Assembly (NCBI GenBank): GCA_030765045.1
Contig: CM060964.1
Location: 151,951,705 to 152,015,704, forward strand
Reading direction: 5' to 3'
DNA: 64,000 nt
Source of the DNA: Tenodera sinensis
Taxonomy: Eukaryota > Arthropoda > Insecta > Mantodea > Mantidae
Shown in pieces: positions 43,990 to 55,290 of the stretch (positions are counted from its first letter, which is position 1; each line of letters begins with the position of its first letter). The notes under the pieces are model-generated. The model did not search any database. It worked only from the letters and a program-made list of their open reading frames with translations, and was not told the DNA's origin. The position numbers and the translations under genes were made by a program.

Positions 43990-45700
43990 AGAGCATGTCC
44001 AAGGAATCCTTAAACACTTTAGATATTTTTCCGTGATGTAGGTAGTGTTGCCATGTCTGCCGAAGTAAAAGCAGGTGATTTGATTTGGAAACAGCAGAAG
44101 AAAACAGTAGATTTTTTAACCAGCAATTTTGCTTAGTGTATACATATTTGATGATGATATTTGCTCCAAAGTTCTTGCATTGTAATTACTGCCACATGCA
44201 ATGTCAGTATTGCACAATAGCCTCCATTTTGTATCTATTTGTTGGATTTCTTCTGCTTTCACCACATTAGGAAACTGACAAGTAAGTGGTGCAATTGACT
44301 GAACTATTTGGATTTTAGCTGGTTTTAGCACTTTCAACATTGTAAGAAGAGGATCCCTTAATGAAAAACGATTTAGTATGTCATGAACTGACTCAACGTG
44401 AAAATCAACACAGCGTAATTTGAAAACTTATACATATTTGTCAGGCAAGGATGATTTTGCCAGAGATATTTGAACTGCGGCACCAAAATACATGTTTTCC
44501 ACAGGAAGAAATACTTTTGGATTCCTGTATTCAACTTTATCCACTTCAGTGGAATTCAAATGTTCAGGTTTAATGTAGCAGTCAAGGATAGTTCACAATG
44601 CAGAAACAACAGGTGTGGTATACTATTCATGTATGCAGATGATTATATTAATATTTTGTTTTTGTACACGAGGGAAATGCCTTGCCTGAAAATCTTTTTT
44701 GGAAGAGCGAATTATATGATGTTAAGCGTCTAAGAAATGGAAAATACATTGAAAGCAGGGGATTTTGAAGTGTGTTCAGTTTTAGCAGTAGATCAGTAGA
44801 TTTGCAAGAAAGCAGATCTGCAAAATCAGTAGACCTGGCCACCCTGCATGTAGGTCTCATGTTCGACAGGAGAGGATCAGGGCAGTTAAAACATCCTAGC
44901 ATACCTTGTAATATGTCTATCTTACTTTGAATATATTTAATTTCTTCCTTGTTGTGTGTCCATTTTCTTTCACAAACCTGGTTGTGATTGGCCTGTAACA
45001 CTGTGGTGAAGAGGGTATAGAGTTCTGCCACACAATCCTTGTGGCTTCTCTAAGAGAGATTACTTGTAGAGGCACTAGTGAGCTTTGAAATATGTTTGTA
45101 TCAAAGTTTGCATTGTTTTCAAACCTTTGTTTGAACTGAGTTTGTGATCCTTCGTAACCCCATTTGCAGATCAGTTTCTTTGTTCATCAGTAAGAGCTTT
45201 GATTACATCTTTTAAATAGAACATTAATCAGGTAGCAGTGCGATTTAACAAATATTGCAAGTCGATTTCTGCACAAGTTGATGTCAATATGTAAGACTTT
45301 AGAAGAGGATAAAGTTTCCTTCCTTCCTTTTTTTTTCCTTTCCTTAAAAATACTTTCAAAAAAGGACACATGGTCTTGTCACTTATTCTTATAGTGTCAT
45401 ATTGCCGTCTTGAGAGATCACCTTCGATAAAGATTGACAAAGCTTTCATTGGTGATACTTGCTTCCTTAGTTTCTGTTTCAGACTAGTCTGTTATTTAGT
45501 AGCTCTTTGAGGGGATTTTGTAAAATTCTGTATCACTCTGGCAGCATCTACTTTGCCTGCAGATCTCAATTTCATTTGGATAGCATAGGTTAGTATTTCT
45601 GCATCCACTTCAGTATGAAGGTCTTGAATCTTTTGCATTTTGCTTTGGTTGCTTAATTCGATAAATGCCTAGGTCTGCCTGCATGGTAAGCTGAAATTGC
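43990..45700 (-). pseudogene. Large transposase-like pseudogene, possibly RAG1/Transib-like
   Basis: Minus translation gives, in order, ALSIFIEGDLSRRQYDTIRI (about 45390-45450), AEIDLQYLLN, then KLICKWGYEGSQTQFKQRFE near 45125-45190, SSLVPLQVISLREATRIVWQ, NSIPSSPQCYRPITTRFVKE and TRKEIKYIQSKIDILQG. Later frames include DKVEYRNPKVFLP and LTCQFPNVVKAEEIQQID. The KWG-DGS, LVPL and WQN--PSS--YCRPI pattern is that of a dispersed insect gene family I have seen in multiple copies; its layout (DGS block, then VPL, then P-S---C-P) resembles RAG1 and Transib transposases. The zinc-binding and glutamate-containing C-terminal parts are not readable. Frameshifts and stops are numerous. Family assignment to RAG1/Transib is an inference. 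Confidence 0.55.
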
Positions 45701-46526
45701 ACAAGGCATTTCCAGGCTGCTCATGAAAAGGGAGTGCATAAAGAAATTGGAGCAATAAAACGATAAGCAGTCAGTGCTAAACACAGTGAAATAGTTCAAT
45801 GAAAGCATAAAGCTGCAAGCAATTAAAATGCATTTCTTTTGTGGATTCTGACCACAAATTGCCTGCTTGCCTAATGCTTGTATTTACTAGTGTCCCCTGA
45901 ATCAGTTTTGTCAATGTATCTGATACTGTAGATTAATACCTCCAAGAATAAACACTGCATGTCTTATCGCCATGACAAATTTTTGTACATCCCCTAGGGC
46001 GGATATAGTTAGTAGATTTTAATAAATATAAAACTATAAAATATAAACATAATAATAGTTGTATTATTTCACATTTTAAGTGATAAAGTTGAAATTATAA
46101 GCTGTTGAGCCTTTCTAACAAACAATGAGCACGCGGTAATATTACTACAGTACGTGCATTATGAAAAATATTCAAAACATAAAATTTGAATTGCAAAAAA
46201 TTCTGGCGTATTACGCAAAAACGGATTTCAGTTTTGCAATCAGTGTGAAAATGTGATTCAGAGACGCTAATTCATTTCAAAAAAACAAATTCCATGCAGA
46301 ACAGTGTTACCTATACTTCCAAGTGCGTCCCAGTACTTTTGTTGATAGTACTGAAAAGAATAATAGTTTACTATATAAAAACCATTGAAACTAGCTGCAC
46401 TTTCACACCCCTTTTTTTTAATATATTGTCTTTGAATTGTTGTGTAAGGTTTTTATTTCTAAGTTACTGTTATAATAAATACCATTGCTATCTTCCTAAA
46501 TAGATAATTGCTTTCAATTATTATTT
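45701..46526. other. Unannotated AT-rich stretch
   Basis: No recognisable coding or repeat feature. Confidence 0.35.
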
Positions 46527-46591
46527 ATTTATGCCAACAAGCGTACTGCTGGTGTTTTTAAACACACAAGCTGCGTGTGGGTAGTGCTTTA

Positions 46592-46663
46592 AGAGGTGAA
46601 ATCAGGACTGAAAAATTCAATGCCATAGAAGAGGTGAAATCAGGACTGAAAAATTCAATGCCA
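46592..46663. repeat. Tandem direct repeat, two 34-bp units
   Basis: AGAGGTGAAATCAGGACTGA… occurs at 46592-46625 and again at 46630-46663 with no mismatch seen, at a 38-bp spacing. It lies in the SINE body inside the TIR element, probably a replication-slippage duplication. Confidence 0.93.
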
Positions 46664-46740
46664 AAGCCGGGATTTGAATCACAGATCTTCTGCTTATCGA
46701 GCGGCTGCTTTAACCACTAAGCTACCATGGTCAACTTGCC
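46640..46740 (-). mobile_element. tRNA-derived SINE inside the TIR element
   Basis: Read minus: CCATGGTAGCTTAGTGGTTA (A-box region, 46714-46724), GCTCGATAAGCAGAAG (anticodon-like region), then GATTCAAATCCCG (B box, 46668-46680), then GGCATTGAATTTTTCAGTCC (body). The body recurs at 50567-50600 and 59467-59510, showing a dispersed family. The head is inverted relative to a second copy at 47020-47065. Confidence 0.8.
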
Positions 46741-46858
46741 AATACAATATCAAATTCCCCAGCTGATTCGTACTTTTTCGTGGTTAGACCTCTCAAAACA
46801 TTGCCCTCACGTGACTTGTGTGTTTAAAAACACCAGCAGTAAGCTTGTTGGCATAAAT

Positions 46859-47770
46859 TAATAATTACCATCTAAAGGTTTCTTAAACCTGGGACATAAA
46901 GTACTTAAAATTGTAAGTTGCCCTTGGGGTATTTATCACTGATGTGAGATTCCCTTGTGGTCTAACTGGGAAAAAGTACGAATTAGCTGGGGAATTTAAT
47001 GTCCTACTGGCAAGTTTGCCATGGTAGCTTAGTGGTTAAAGCAGCCGCTCGATAAGCAGAAGTTCCTTGTGTCAAACTATCTTTCATGATGCCATGGGAA
47101 ATCCTGTTTTTGTATTGGAAAGATGTATTGTCATTGAAACAGAATAATTTCTTTGTTGCAAGATATTTATTTGGCATGCACTCCAACATTTGCTTACACT
47201 CGCTCATTGAGATTGCACAGAAGATAGAACTACTTACCCATGCTAACACATATCCTGTCTTTAGTAATGTTTTATCCCATAACTTTCATTACCATAATGC
47301 CTCTATGCTAACATTTTTGGCTTTAATACCAGACCTAAAATAAGAACAAAAGTTTTTGGCGTCATGCTCTAGATCTACTTCGGTTTAAAGCTGTACCAAG
47401 CTTATCCCAAATGCTTTTTGTTTTCTTTTTCTTTCCTTTTTGGTTTTTGTATCCCCCAAAGCTAATTTTGCTTCAAATAACTTAACTTTGTATATAGTTG
47501 ATAATTATTCTTTCATTTTGGCCATACATAGGCACTAAAACACAAAGTTGAATTAAGTTGGAACAGACACCCGGAATAGGCCACAGATGATTGGTTCTCT
47601 GTGTCAATGCTCGTACTGTTCAGTTAGTATAGTGAGATACCCATGCAAAGCTGGTAGTCTTGATTCAAGTATCCGAGTAAACCTTCAAGGCAATCTCAGT
47701 TTTCAAAATGTCATACTTTAAAAGCAACTTGTAATGTTGTAGGTGATTTTTTTAATTTTCTAGCATTTGT
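46859..47770 (+). repeat. Flank with partial inverted SINE copy, otherwise plain
   Basis: From about 46950 to 47063 the plus strand (GGTCTAACTGGGAAAAAGTA, AGCTGGGGAATTTAATGTCC, CCATGGTAGCTTAGTGGTTA, GCTCGATAAGCAGAAG) is an inverted copy of 46690-46790. The copy stops exactly before the B-box part. The rest, 47064-47770, has nothing recognisable. Confidence 0.7.
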
Positions 47771-47771
47771 T

Positions 47772-47899
47772 AGTTAACCTGTTAGGGTTAAGTTTATATT
47801 TCATAACTGTTTCTTTTCACTAACTGTATATTGGCAGTTAACCTATTAGAGTTAAGTTTATATTTGATAATCATTCTTTTTCACTAACTGTATATTAGC
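47772..47899. repeat. Tandem duplication, two 64-bp units
   Basis: AGTTAACCTGTTAGGGTTAA…TATATTGGC at 47772-47835 is followed immediately by AGTTAACCTATTAGAGTTAA…TATATTAGC at 47836-47899, with a few substitutions. It is a simple local duplication in the intron. Confidence 0.92.
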
Positions 47900-49153
47900 A
47901 GCAAGTAGTGATTTAAAATCAAGAAGCTTCTTATTTAGAATGATGCCCCATTCTAATTCCTTTTTGGCAGCAAATTTACTGAAACTGATAACTTCTTAAT
48001 GATGTCATCCCAAGGCAACTAGAATAGATGTAGGCCATTCCAGTGAGTTGCACTGCTATTGGCTAATGCGCATGATGTCATCCAGAATACTGGTTTACCT
48101 CGAGGATTGAATGTGCTGCATTGGTTTGCATTGTCCCTCAGCACAAAAGTTGTTAATATGAAGAATTAGGCAAATATTTTGCTCGCCTGTTTATTAAAAA
48201 TATGGTTTCTTTGCATAGACGTAAAAATGATGGAATATTACATTAAATATAGAAAGGAATTACAAATCCTGTGTGCCACAATCTATTCCTCCTGCATAGA
48301 ATACTAACTGCTAAATACCTCTCTACGTAAATTTTCACAGTATTTACTTGGTGTAGCTCAGGAAGAAGACAATGCAACCCACTGGATAGTCTTCTTATTT
48401 GTTTCCTCATTTCAGTCAACACTTCTGTTCAAATGCAAATGCCTTATTCTAATGAAGGTGGTTGTCCTCACATGTAGGGATGTCACTTTTGGATGGATTT
48501 CAGGCAACTTAGAGCTAGTATGGATGCTAATGTTTGCATCACTTCGCAATTAGCTAATAGTTTCCTGTGGAATCTACAGAAAAATCACCTCAAATTCCTT
48601 TTTGTTGAACTCTTCAAGCGACGGAAGTAGGGGCAAATTTGGAGATTATGGTGATCCAGTCATCAGTCTCAGTTTCTAATACATCTATTTCGTCTTTAAC
48701 AGCAACGCAGGAACTACTTCTGTACTTGTTGAGTGTTCAACTTAAGTTTAGTTAGGAGATAAAGCCGATAAAATACAGTGCTCTCTTTCATACTGCTCTG
48801 TGTTCACATCACCTATCTCATGCTGTTGCAGCCTATAAATTAAAAAAGTAGTAGTTTAGAATCGCATTATTAGTATCCTCATTTTATATGAATACAATGT
48901 CTAATCCTTAAACATATGAATAAACATGAAATTACGTGCAGACGTGCTTTCTTAAGATTATGAATATTTATTAATTACCTGTACATTGACCGTGCTGAGT
49001 CATGCCACAGCAGTCTCTATGTAAATATGGAATGCTTTGTGAAGGCACAGTGTCGATTTTTAATTTTCTTCTCAATGTCAATCCCAGAAGCTCATCTTTT
49101 AAGTCTCGTTCGTAATCTTCTGGAAGAAATGACCTGAGCAAATTTTTGCATTA
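47900..49153. other. SCAR intron, nothing recognised
   Basis: No coding or repeat feature was identified. The last three bases (TTA, 49151-49153) are the target site of the next transposon. Confidence 0.4.
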
Positions 49154-50036
49154 AGCCAGTGTCCCACTGTCCAACTTTTTTGACCAAACTTTTTGTATCC
49201 AGTGGAATTGCACTCAGAAGAAACTGTCTCTATGATGCATTTTGGTCCAAAAGAAATGACAGTTCACGTAGCAAGCATGAGAAATAAACATCGCAGATTC
49301 AAATATTAATTTAGTGACTGCTATACTAAGTCTAGGTTTGGAATATATTTCCATGAGTCTCAGTAGGAAGAAAATATATATTAGAAGTAAAAGATGGTGG
49401 ACACTGTCTTGGGTACAGAGAAGAGAGCAAGGCATGGGCCGAGCTATATTGGGTCTACTACAAAATGAATTGCGGTTAGATGACCCAGAAAACTACAATT
49501 TTCTACGAATTGATGAAGATTTATTTCTCAGCCTTTTATATCGTCTCAAAGACATAATTACACATCAAGGCACAAATATGAGACAATCTATTACATTGCA
49601 AAAGAGGTAAGGAACAATTGTTATAGTTTTAATCTTAGTATGGACAGAGAGATTTCAACTCATTTCATAAAAACAAAAACTCGAAGCGCTCAAACGCTTA
49701 GATGAGGGATACAGTGGCCTCCTGAGTCCAATTTTTCATTTCTAGAATGCTAGAAGTTCTGTAAAAACCACATACGCAACACACAAATCAAAGCTGTACA
49801 TACACAACAGCTGACTACACGTTGCATGTGCAGTCTGCCATATTATGTTGCTGATGCTGATTGGCTATTGTCATGTAGTTGGGTGGAAAAATTAGATGCA
49901 ACTTGATCGCGTTGGATACAAAAAATAGGATAGAAATTGTATGCAACAAAATTGTATCCAACTCTCAATGTCTCATGATGCACTTTTGTTGTACACAATG
50001 CTTTGGACCAAAAAGTTGGACCATGGGACACCAGCA
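49154..50036 (+). mobile_element. Internally deleted PIF/Harbinger copy 2 (TTA TSD)
   Basis: The ends AGCCAGTGTCCCACTGTCCA and, reverse-complemented, TGCTGGTGTCCCATGGTCCA are TIRs of about 30 bp, flanked by TTA at 49151-49153 and 50037-50039. The 883-bp element belongs to the same family as 26200-27135, in opposite orientation. Only the transposase N-terminal part remains, followed directly by non-coding 3' sequence. Confidence 0.92.
49350..49610 (+). pseudogene. Harbinger transposase N-terminal exon, copy 2
   Basis: The frame reads MSLSRKKIYIRSKRWWTLSW, VQRREQGMGRAILGLLQNEL, RLDDPENYNFLRIDEDLF and LSLLYRLKDIITHQGTNMRQ, ending ITLQKR with a GTAAGG donor-like junction (AGAG|GTAAGG) at about 49607. 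It is the helical N-terminal region preceding the DDE nuclease of HARBI1/ALP1-like transposases. The frame is intact, but the DDE exon does not follow. Stopping at a good splice donor suggests that the internal deletion began in the following intron. Confidence 0.85.
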
Positions 50037-50869
<833 letters not shown>

Positions 50870-51166
50870 ATTTATGTATTTATTTATTTTTCAATAGTTT
50901 GACAGCCAATCGGATTTTAATGCTTGTATTTGACAAAGGCTTTTAGCACTGTCCTTAATAAACAGTAAAAATTTCCATTCAAATTTCTTTATTATAATTG
51001 CCTTTGTGGAAGACAAGAAAGCTAAAGTATTTGGATGATCTAATAATGAAGAACTGAATAAAGGAACACTTTGAGGAAATTATAGAGCAGCAATGGCCAT
51101 TACAGTAATTTTAAGTTCTGTTAAGTTTTGGTTAGTTTGGCTCTTATTGACATGTTCATTTTATAG

Positions 51167-51313
51167 CCACATCGTCCACGTAATGAAGGTGGAGGAGGCA
51201 GACATAAAAAGAGGGTACGACAACCACATAACACACGAGAGAGACAGCGTCAGTTAGCAGTAGGACATGGGGAGTACATCATGCCACAAAATATTCCATA
51301 TAGGAATCCCCAG
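51167..51313 (+). CDS. SCAR: SCAR/WAVE exon (basic region)
   Basis: The exon is 147 bp, 49 intact codons: PHRPRNEGGGG, then RHKKRVRQPHNTRERQRQ, LAVGHGEYIMPQ and NIPYRNPQ. The Lys/Arg-rich segment is the basic, phosphoinositide-binding region that follows the WAVE homology domain in SCAR/WASF proteins, and the HRP-x-RHKK-VR-P-NTRERQRQ wording is that of insect SCAR. The acceptor is TTTTATAG before 51167 and the donor is CAG|GTAAGT at 51314, both strong. Phase 0 at its start fits the AAG|GT end of the exon at 12437-12551. Proline-rich and C-terminal VCA exons must lie beyond the window, since none was found in the remaining 12.7 kb. Confidence 0.94.
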
Positions 51314-52199
51314 GTAAGTTATCTTGAACATATTTAGTACAAATTTATTTATAGTTGACAAACATGTATGTGTATTACTGTGACATGTTTTTCTTTTTGG
51401 TATTTATTTTTAGTTATTCATAAATTAACAAATATTTTTACATATTTTCAGTAAAATTACATTTTGTGTTAACCTAAGTACACATACAGCCTGATAGTCT
51501 CTTAAGAGCTGGGCCCAGATGTTTATGATCTAAAAATAAAAGAAATATGGAAACACTTATGACCGAAAAGAATTAGAAAATAAGACAATAAATATTGCCT
51601 AAAGTTTTTTGGGTGCATTTTGGAAATATTCAAAATTGAATGCTGTTAAGTTAACATTATATTGAAAATCTAGCATACTCAGTACTAAAGAAATATTAGT
51701 TTTATTGTTGCATTTTGAATTTATGTAATTGTTTAATCCAGAACTAACCCACAGCTCTGCACAGAATGAAATAAATGTCACATTTTGAAGGGCGATCAGA
51801 AAGAATTACAGTAGCAAATTACGTACAGCTCAGTCTCCAAATTTGCAGAAACATACATTTCTAAGAAAGATAATTGTAAGCAATATTGCAGACAAGAATT
51901 AGGAGATGTGAAAAATGTCTTTCGGACTGCAAGCACACATGCGAAACTGGAATAGAAATGTAAAAATGACATGAACATTTAAGAGAAAATATGACTATAA
52001 TATGAAAAATGAGAAGAAAATGACAAAAAATGTTAGAAAAGTCAAAATATGACTTTTTATGACCCATCAGAATTGCATAATTTTAATCACCATTGAGAAA
52101 ATTTGCTTATATTTTCCATGGAAAAAGACCACAAATAGAAGCTATGACATTTCATCAACATCCAGGCCCTGCTTGTGGGTTACCTTCTGCTTGGCTCCC
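51314..52199. other. SCAR intron, nothing recognised
   Basis: AT-rich sequence after the splice donor, without identified elements. Confidence 0.45.
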
Positions 52200-52860
52200 A
52201 GACTGTTAGGGATAATGAATAACCCATAATATCTTGTTAGCTTTCCCTATTTTCTTTCCCCTTCCATCCTGCATTCATTTCTGTACTTTCTTCACTATCC
52301 TTATCCGCTTTACCTCAGAAATCCTGTGCAATGCTGGTATGATTCTGGCAATTGACTTCACTTTATACAGTCAACATCTGTACGGCCATCTTTTCCTGAT
52401 TCACTCTGTACTGTTCTGAATCCCAAATTGCTTGTCTCCTTTTCTTTGTTTCTTTCTTTTCCTTTTCCTTTTTTCTTCTTTTCTTTTTGTTTTTACCACT
52501 GTACACTCTACTATACTTTCCTGTTCTCCACACATATTCCCAGTTCTCTACATTTTAAACCTTATAGGAACAATACTTGTGCTCACGCATGCTAGTAATC
52601 CTTTTCTTTCCTGCAAGTCAGTGTAACCTTCTCTCCATTAGTTTCCCATTACTGTTTTATATAATCGTGAATTCTTTACTTTATAAACTCCCCCAAATGT
52701 CTTGTTTCTATAGTTTCTACCCTGCTTTTCTTTGCTTTCCAAAATGCTCTTATCTTTTGCCCTCCATTTACCATATACTCCTTATTTCTATCATATGCAT
52801 TACTTCCTATCCCTATCCACCAATTATTCTTGTTTGAAATTGCCCTTCGCTGATTCACTC
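52200..52860 (-). pseudogene. Possible non-LTR ORF2 C-terminal remnant
   Basis: Minus frames contain KEKQGRNYRNKTFGGVYKVK, MGN-WREGYTDLQERK, then in overlapping frames VENWEYVWRTG and CGEQESIVEC, which fit loosely the C-terminal GN--R---W--E---C--C--EE-TW-H pattern of the non-LTR family seen at 1650-2278. The plus strand is strongly pyrimidine-rich at 52430-52500. Many shifts are needed, so this is a weak call; it may be only composition. Confidence 0.3.
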
Positions 52861-53729
52861 ATCTTTAGTGTCATCTTCCCTTTGTTAGCACCTATAGCAG
52901 TATTTGAAAATTCTATCAAGGACAAAGTGTGGAATTTGCAGTAGATAAAGCAACTTTTACACTTGATTACCGCTTTGCAACATGACTATCTGCCACTACC
53001 TACATAACGTTTTACTACTACAGTATAATTTAAATGTCATGATGTACTAGCTTTTTCTATGTTTTATGAAAATGTAGACCTTTATTTGTGTATTAAAAGC
53101 AATTGCTACTGTTTTAGTTCATAATGGATAATAATGTGCATTATTGGGAAGATCTGTACCCCTTTATGTCAGCATTGTTTCAACCCTAAAATATGTGGTT
53201 TCAGTGCTTAATTTTTCTGCTTTCTTAACTAAGGGAAACTGAATCTTCGTTATTACTTTAACGAATACTCATTTCAGTAATATTCACACCTGTCAGGCAT
53301 AACATTTTGCCCAAGAATGTGGCCCCTTCAGTGGTACGGTAAATGCACTGGGCAAGTGTTCCGTTTACATCTGAGACCAGAGCTTGCCTCGAAGCACATG
53401 CTGGTTGGGTACAACACAGGTCGCTGGTGTGTGCAAGGACCGCTCAGCATTGCCATTTACATTGCCAAAAAAAATGAAATTTTTACAAAATGTTTAAAGC
53501 TAATGAAATGAGCCTTAGTATTTTACATCTCTTACACCTGCATCTATTAGCCAGGCCATTCTGGCTAAAGCAGTACCGTCCACTCTATATAGATCTTGCC
53601 CATTTATACAATGGGATGAGATTCATTTCTATATTTCCCTATGTAGGTAAGGAATACTTTCACTTAGGATCCATCTTTTGTTTTGTCCTTTTCGAAGTGC
53701 AGGTAGGATCTGTTGGAGTGTGTTTGTGG
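52861..53729. other. Unannotated stretch
   Basis: A plus frame at 53317-53511 (WYGKCTGQVFRLHLRPELAS) has no family I recognise. No repeat ends seen. Confidence 0.35.
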
Positions 53730-54330
53730 CAGTTCCTAATGGAGAATCTCAGAAAACTTACAAGTGCAGAGAAGAACTACTCAACCTATGACAGAGAACT
53801 CTTAGCAGCCTATTCTGCTGTGAAGCACTTTCAGTATGTACTAGAAGGACGTAACTTTCCTATCTATACTGATCACAAACCACTCACCTTCATGTTCAAA
53901 CAACGTCCAGAGAAATCGTCTCCACGTCAGATCCAGCAAATTAGTGTGATTGGACAATTCACTACGGACATACGTTATACTGCTGGAAAAGAAAATGTTG
54001 CAGTTGATGCTTGTTCATGAATGGCTGTAATCACCATTCCTGCAACTATTACAATGGAACAAATCGCAGAGAATCAACAAGGTGACGAGCTCACACACCT
54101 CAAGGATTCAACGTCACTTACACTTCAGACAATAATATTACCAAATGGTAAAGAACTTGGTTGTGACATGTCAGAAGGTATGGTTAGACCATATATACCT
54201 CACCAACTCCGACAAACAATTTTCAACATGATGCACAATCTAGCACATCCTGGTATTCAAGCTACTATAAATTTAGTCAGAAAATGCTTCATTTGGCCAT
54301 CACTAAAGAACATCAACTGCACTTGAAGGT
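53730..54330 (+). pseudogene. Ty3/Gypsy pol fragment: RNase H and integrase start
   Basis: The frame gives KLTSAEKNYSTYDRELLAAY, VLEGRNFPIYTDHKPLTFMF and TAGKENVAVDACS, the RNase H domain of Ty3/Gypsy Pol, where Y-TYDREL-A and YTDHKPL are diagnostic. After one stop the linker and integrase zinc-binding domain follow (RQTIFNMMHNLAHPGIQATI, RKCFIWPSLKN). Both the upstream RT and the downstream integrase core are missing. A short repeated sequence (GTTCCTAATGGAGAATC) marks the upstream break at 53731 and, inverted, the downstream break near 54334. Confidence 0.9.
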
Positions 54331-54900
54331 TTCTGGTATTCTCCATTAGGAACCTGACATACGATTCAGCAATCCGATTACCAGGAGAATTCCTCAGTGA
54401 AGAAAAATTTGTAATCTACATTCCAGCCTTCGTATTCAAATTGAAAGAACAGATGACGAACCTAAAGTCAATTCCCATTGAACATCATGACAGTAAAAAT
54501 ATACTTACTCACCCAGAACTCATGACAAGCAAATTCGTTTTCGTTCGACATGATGCAGTTAGAACCCCTTTTCAGTGGACATATGACGGAGCATATCAAG
54601 TTCTATCTCGCAATTACAAACACTTTGAAATAGAGACATCAAGTGGAAGACAAACAATTAGCATCGACAGATTAAAACCTGCTTTCATTTTGAAAGAATA
54701 TTCTTCTCACAACATGGAAAACACATCAGAAGGATCCACATTGAATATTCCCTCATCTTCTCCATCTAGCAATCAACCCTGTGCACCTTTACCACAAACT
54801 ACCAGATCAGGTCGACAAGTCACCTTCCCTCGAAAATACATGGACGCTGTCACTGCAGAGGGAGTGTGTGGTGGTTCCTAATGGAGAATCCCAGAAACCT
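54331..54900 (+). pseudogene. Ty3/Gypsy integrase C-terminal fragment
   Basis: Translation from 54380 gives LPGEFLSEE, VFKLKEQMTNLKSIPIEHHD, KFVFVRHDAVRTPFQWTYDG and AYQVLSRNYKHFEIETSSGR, then TISIDRLKPAFILKE. This is the GPY/F-type C-terminal domain of Gypsy integrases, with FVR-D-VR-P----Y-GPY-V and DRLKPA words (here YDGAYQV). A Ser/Pro-rich tail ends TTRSGRQVTFPRKYMDAVTA, common in this group. The integrase DDE core between 54330 and 54380 is deleted. After the stop the short LTR-like word GTTCCTAATGGAGAATCCCA occurs again at 54873. Confidence 0.88.
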
Positions 54901-54979
54901 TCAAGTACAGTTGATGTTCTTTGTTTAACATTTTAGTTTTATTTTCTATGTTGCTAAATTTTGTTTTACTTTGTTAAAA

Positions 54980-55290
54980 TCAATAAATGGTTTGGAAACA
55001 CGCTCATCATCAAAAGGTTATTCAAAAAACTACATAAAAACCATATGTTAATACTGCTGTTGAAACCAATAGATGCTTTCAATTTAGCTTGGATCGTTCT
55101 AAGTGTTGGTCTTACTTTTTCTTGTATATAAAAGTCATTCACTGTACAGGAAACAAAGTACTCATTAAAATCATCTACACTAGCATTCCTTGATCTTCTG
55201 GGTGTTTTTAATGGGGTGTCAAGAAAGAGACACATGTGTCTAACTGATCTTCTTCTAATTCAGCTTTTATTTTTTTGGAATAAACTAATC
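54980..55290 (-). pseudogene. DDE transposase linker remnant (HTH family, copy 2)
   Basis: Minus frame gives TPLKTPRRSRNASVDDFNEY, TVNDFYIQEKVRPTLRTIQA and KLKASIGFNSSIN. The VDDF----V---DFY--K--PTL--L---L--SI-F pattern is the linker after the HTH in the IS630/Tc1-related family also represented at 10640, 56664 and 62040. HTH and catalytic parts are absent. No ends were found. Confidence 0.65.

Larger units (their letters stand above)
46527..46858. mobile_element. TIR element carrying a tRNA-like SINE
   Basis: The ends ATTTATGCCAACAAGCGTAC and, reverse-complemented, ATTTATGCCAACAAGCTTAC form 44-bp TIRs (46527-46570 and 46815-46858) that continue through TGCTGGTGTTTTTAAACACA with one difference. 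The interior holds a 34-bp direct repeat and, on the minus strand, a tRNA-like SINE. The flanks are AT-rich (ATTATT / AATAAT) so the target site is ambiguous. It is 332 bp and non-coding. Confidence 0.88.

Noticed and set aside
47004..47343. Overlapping frames on both strands (81 and 85 codons)
   Set aside because: No family features; the left part lies in the SINE copy.
53317..53511. Possible further SCAR exon or retroelement frame
   Set aside because: No resemblance to SCAR proline-rich sequence and no good splice sites at the expected phase.
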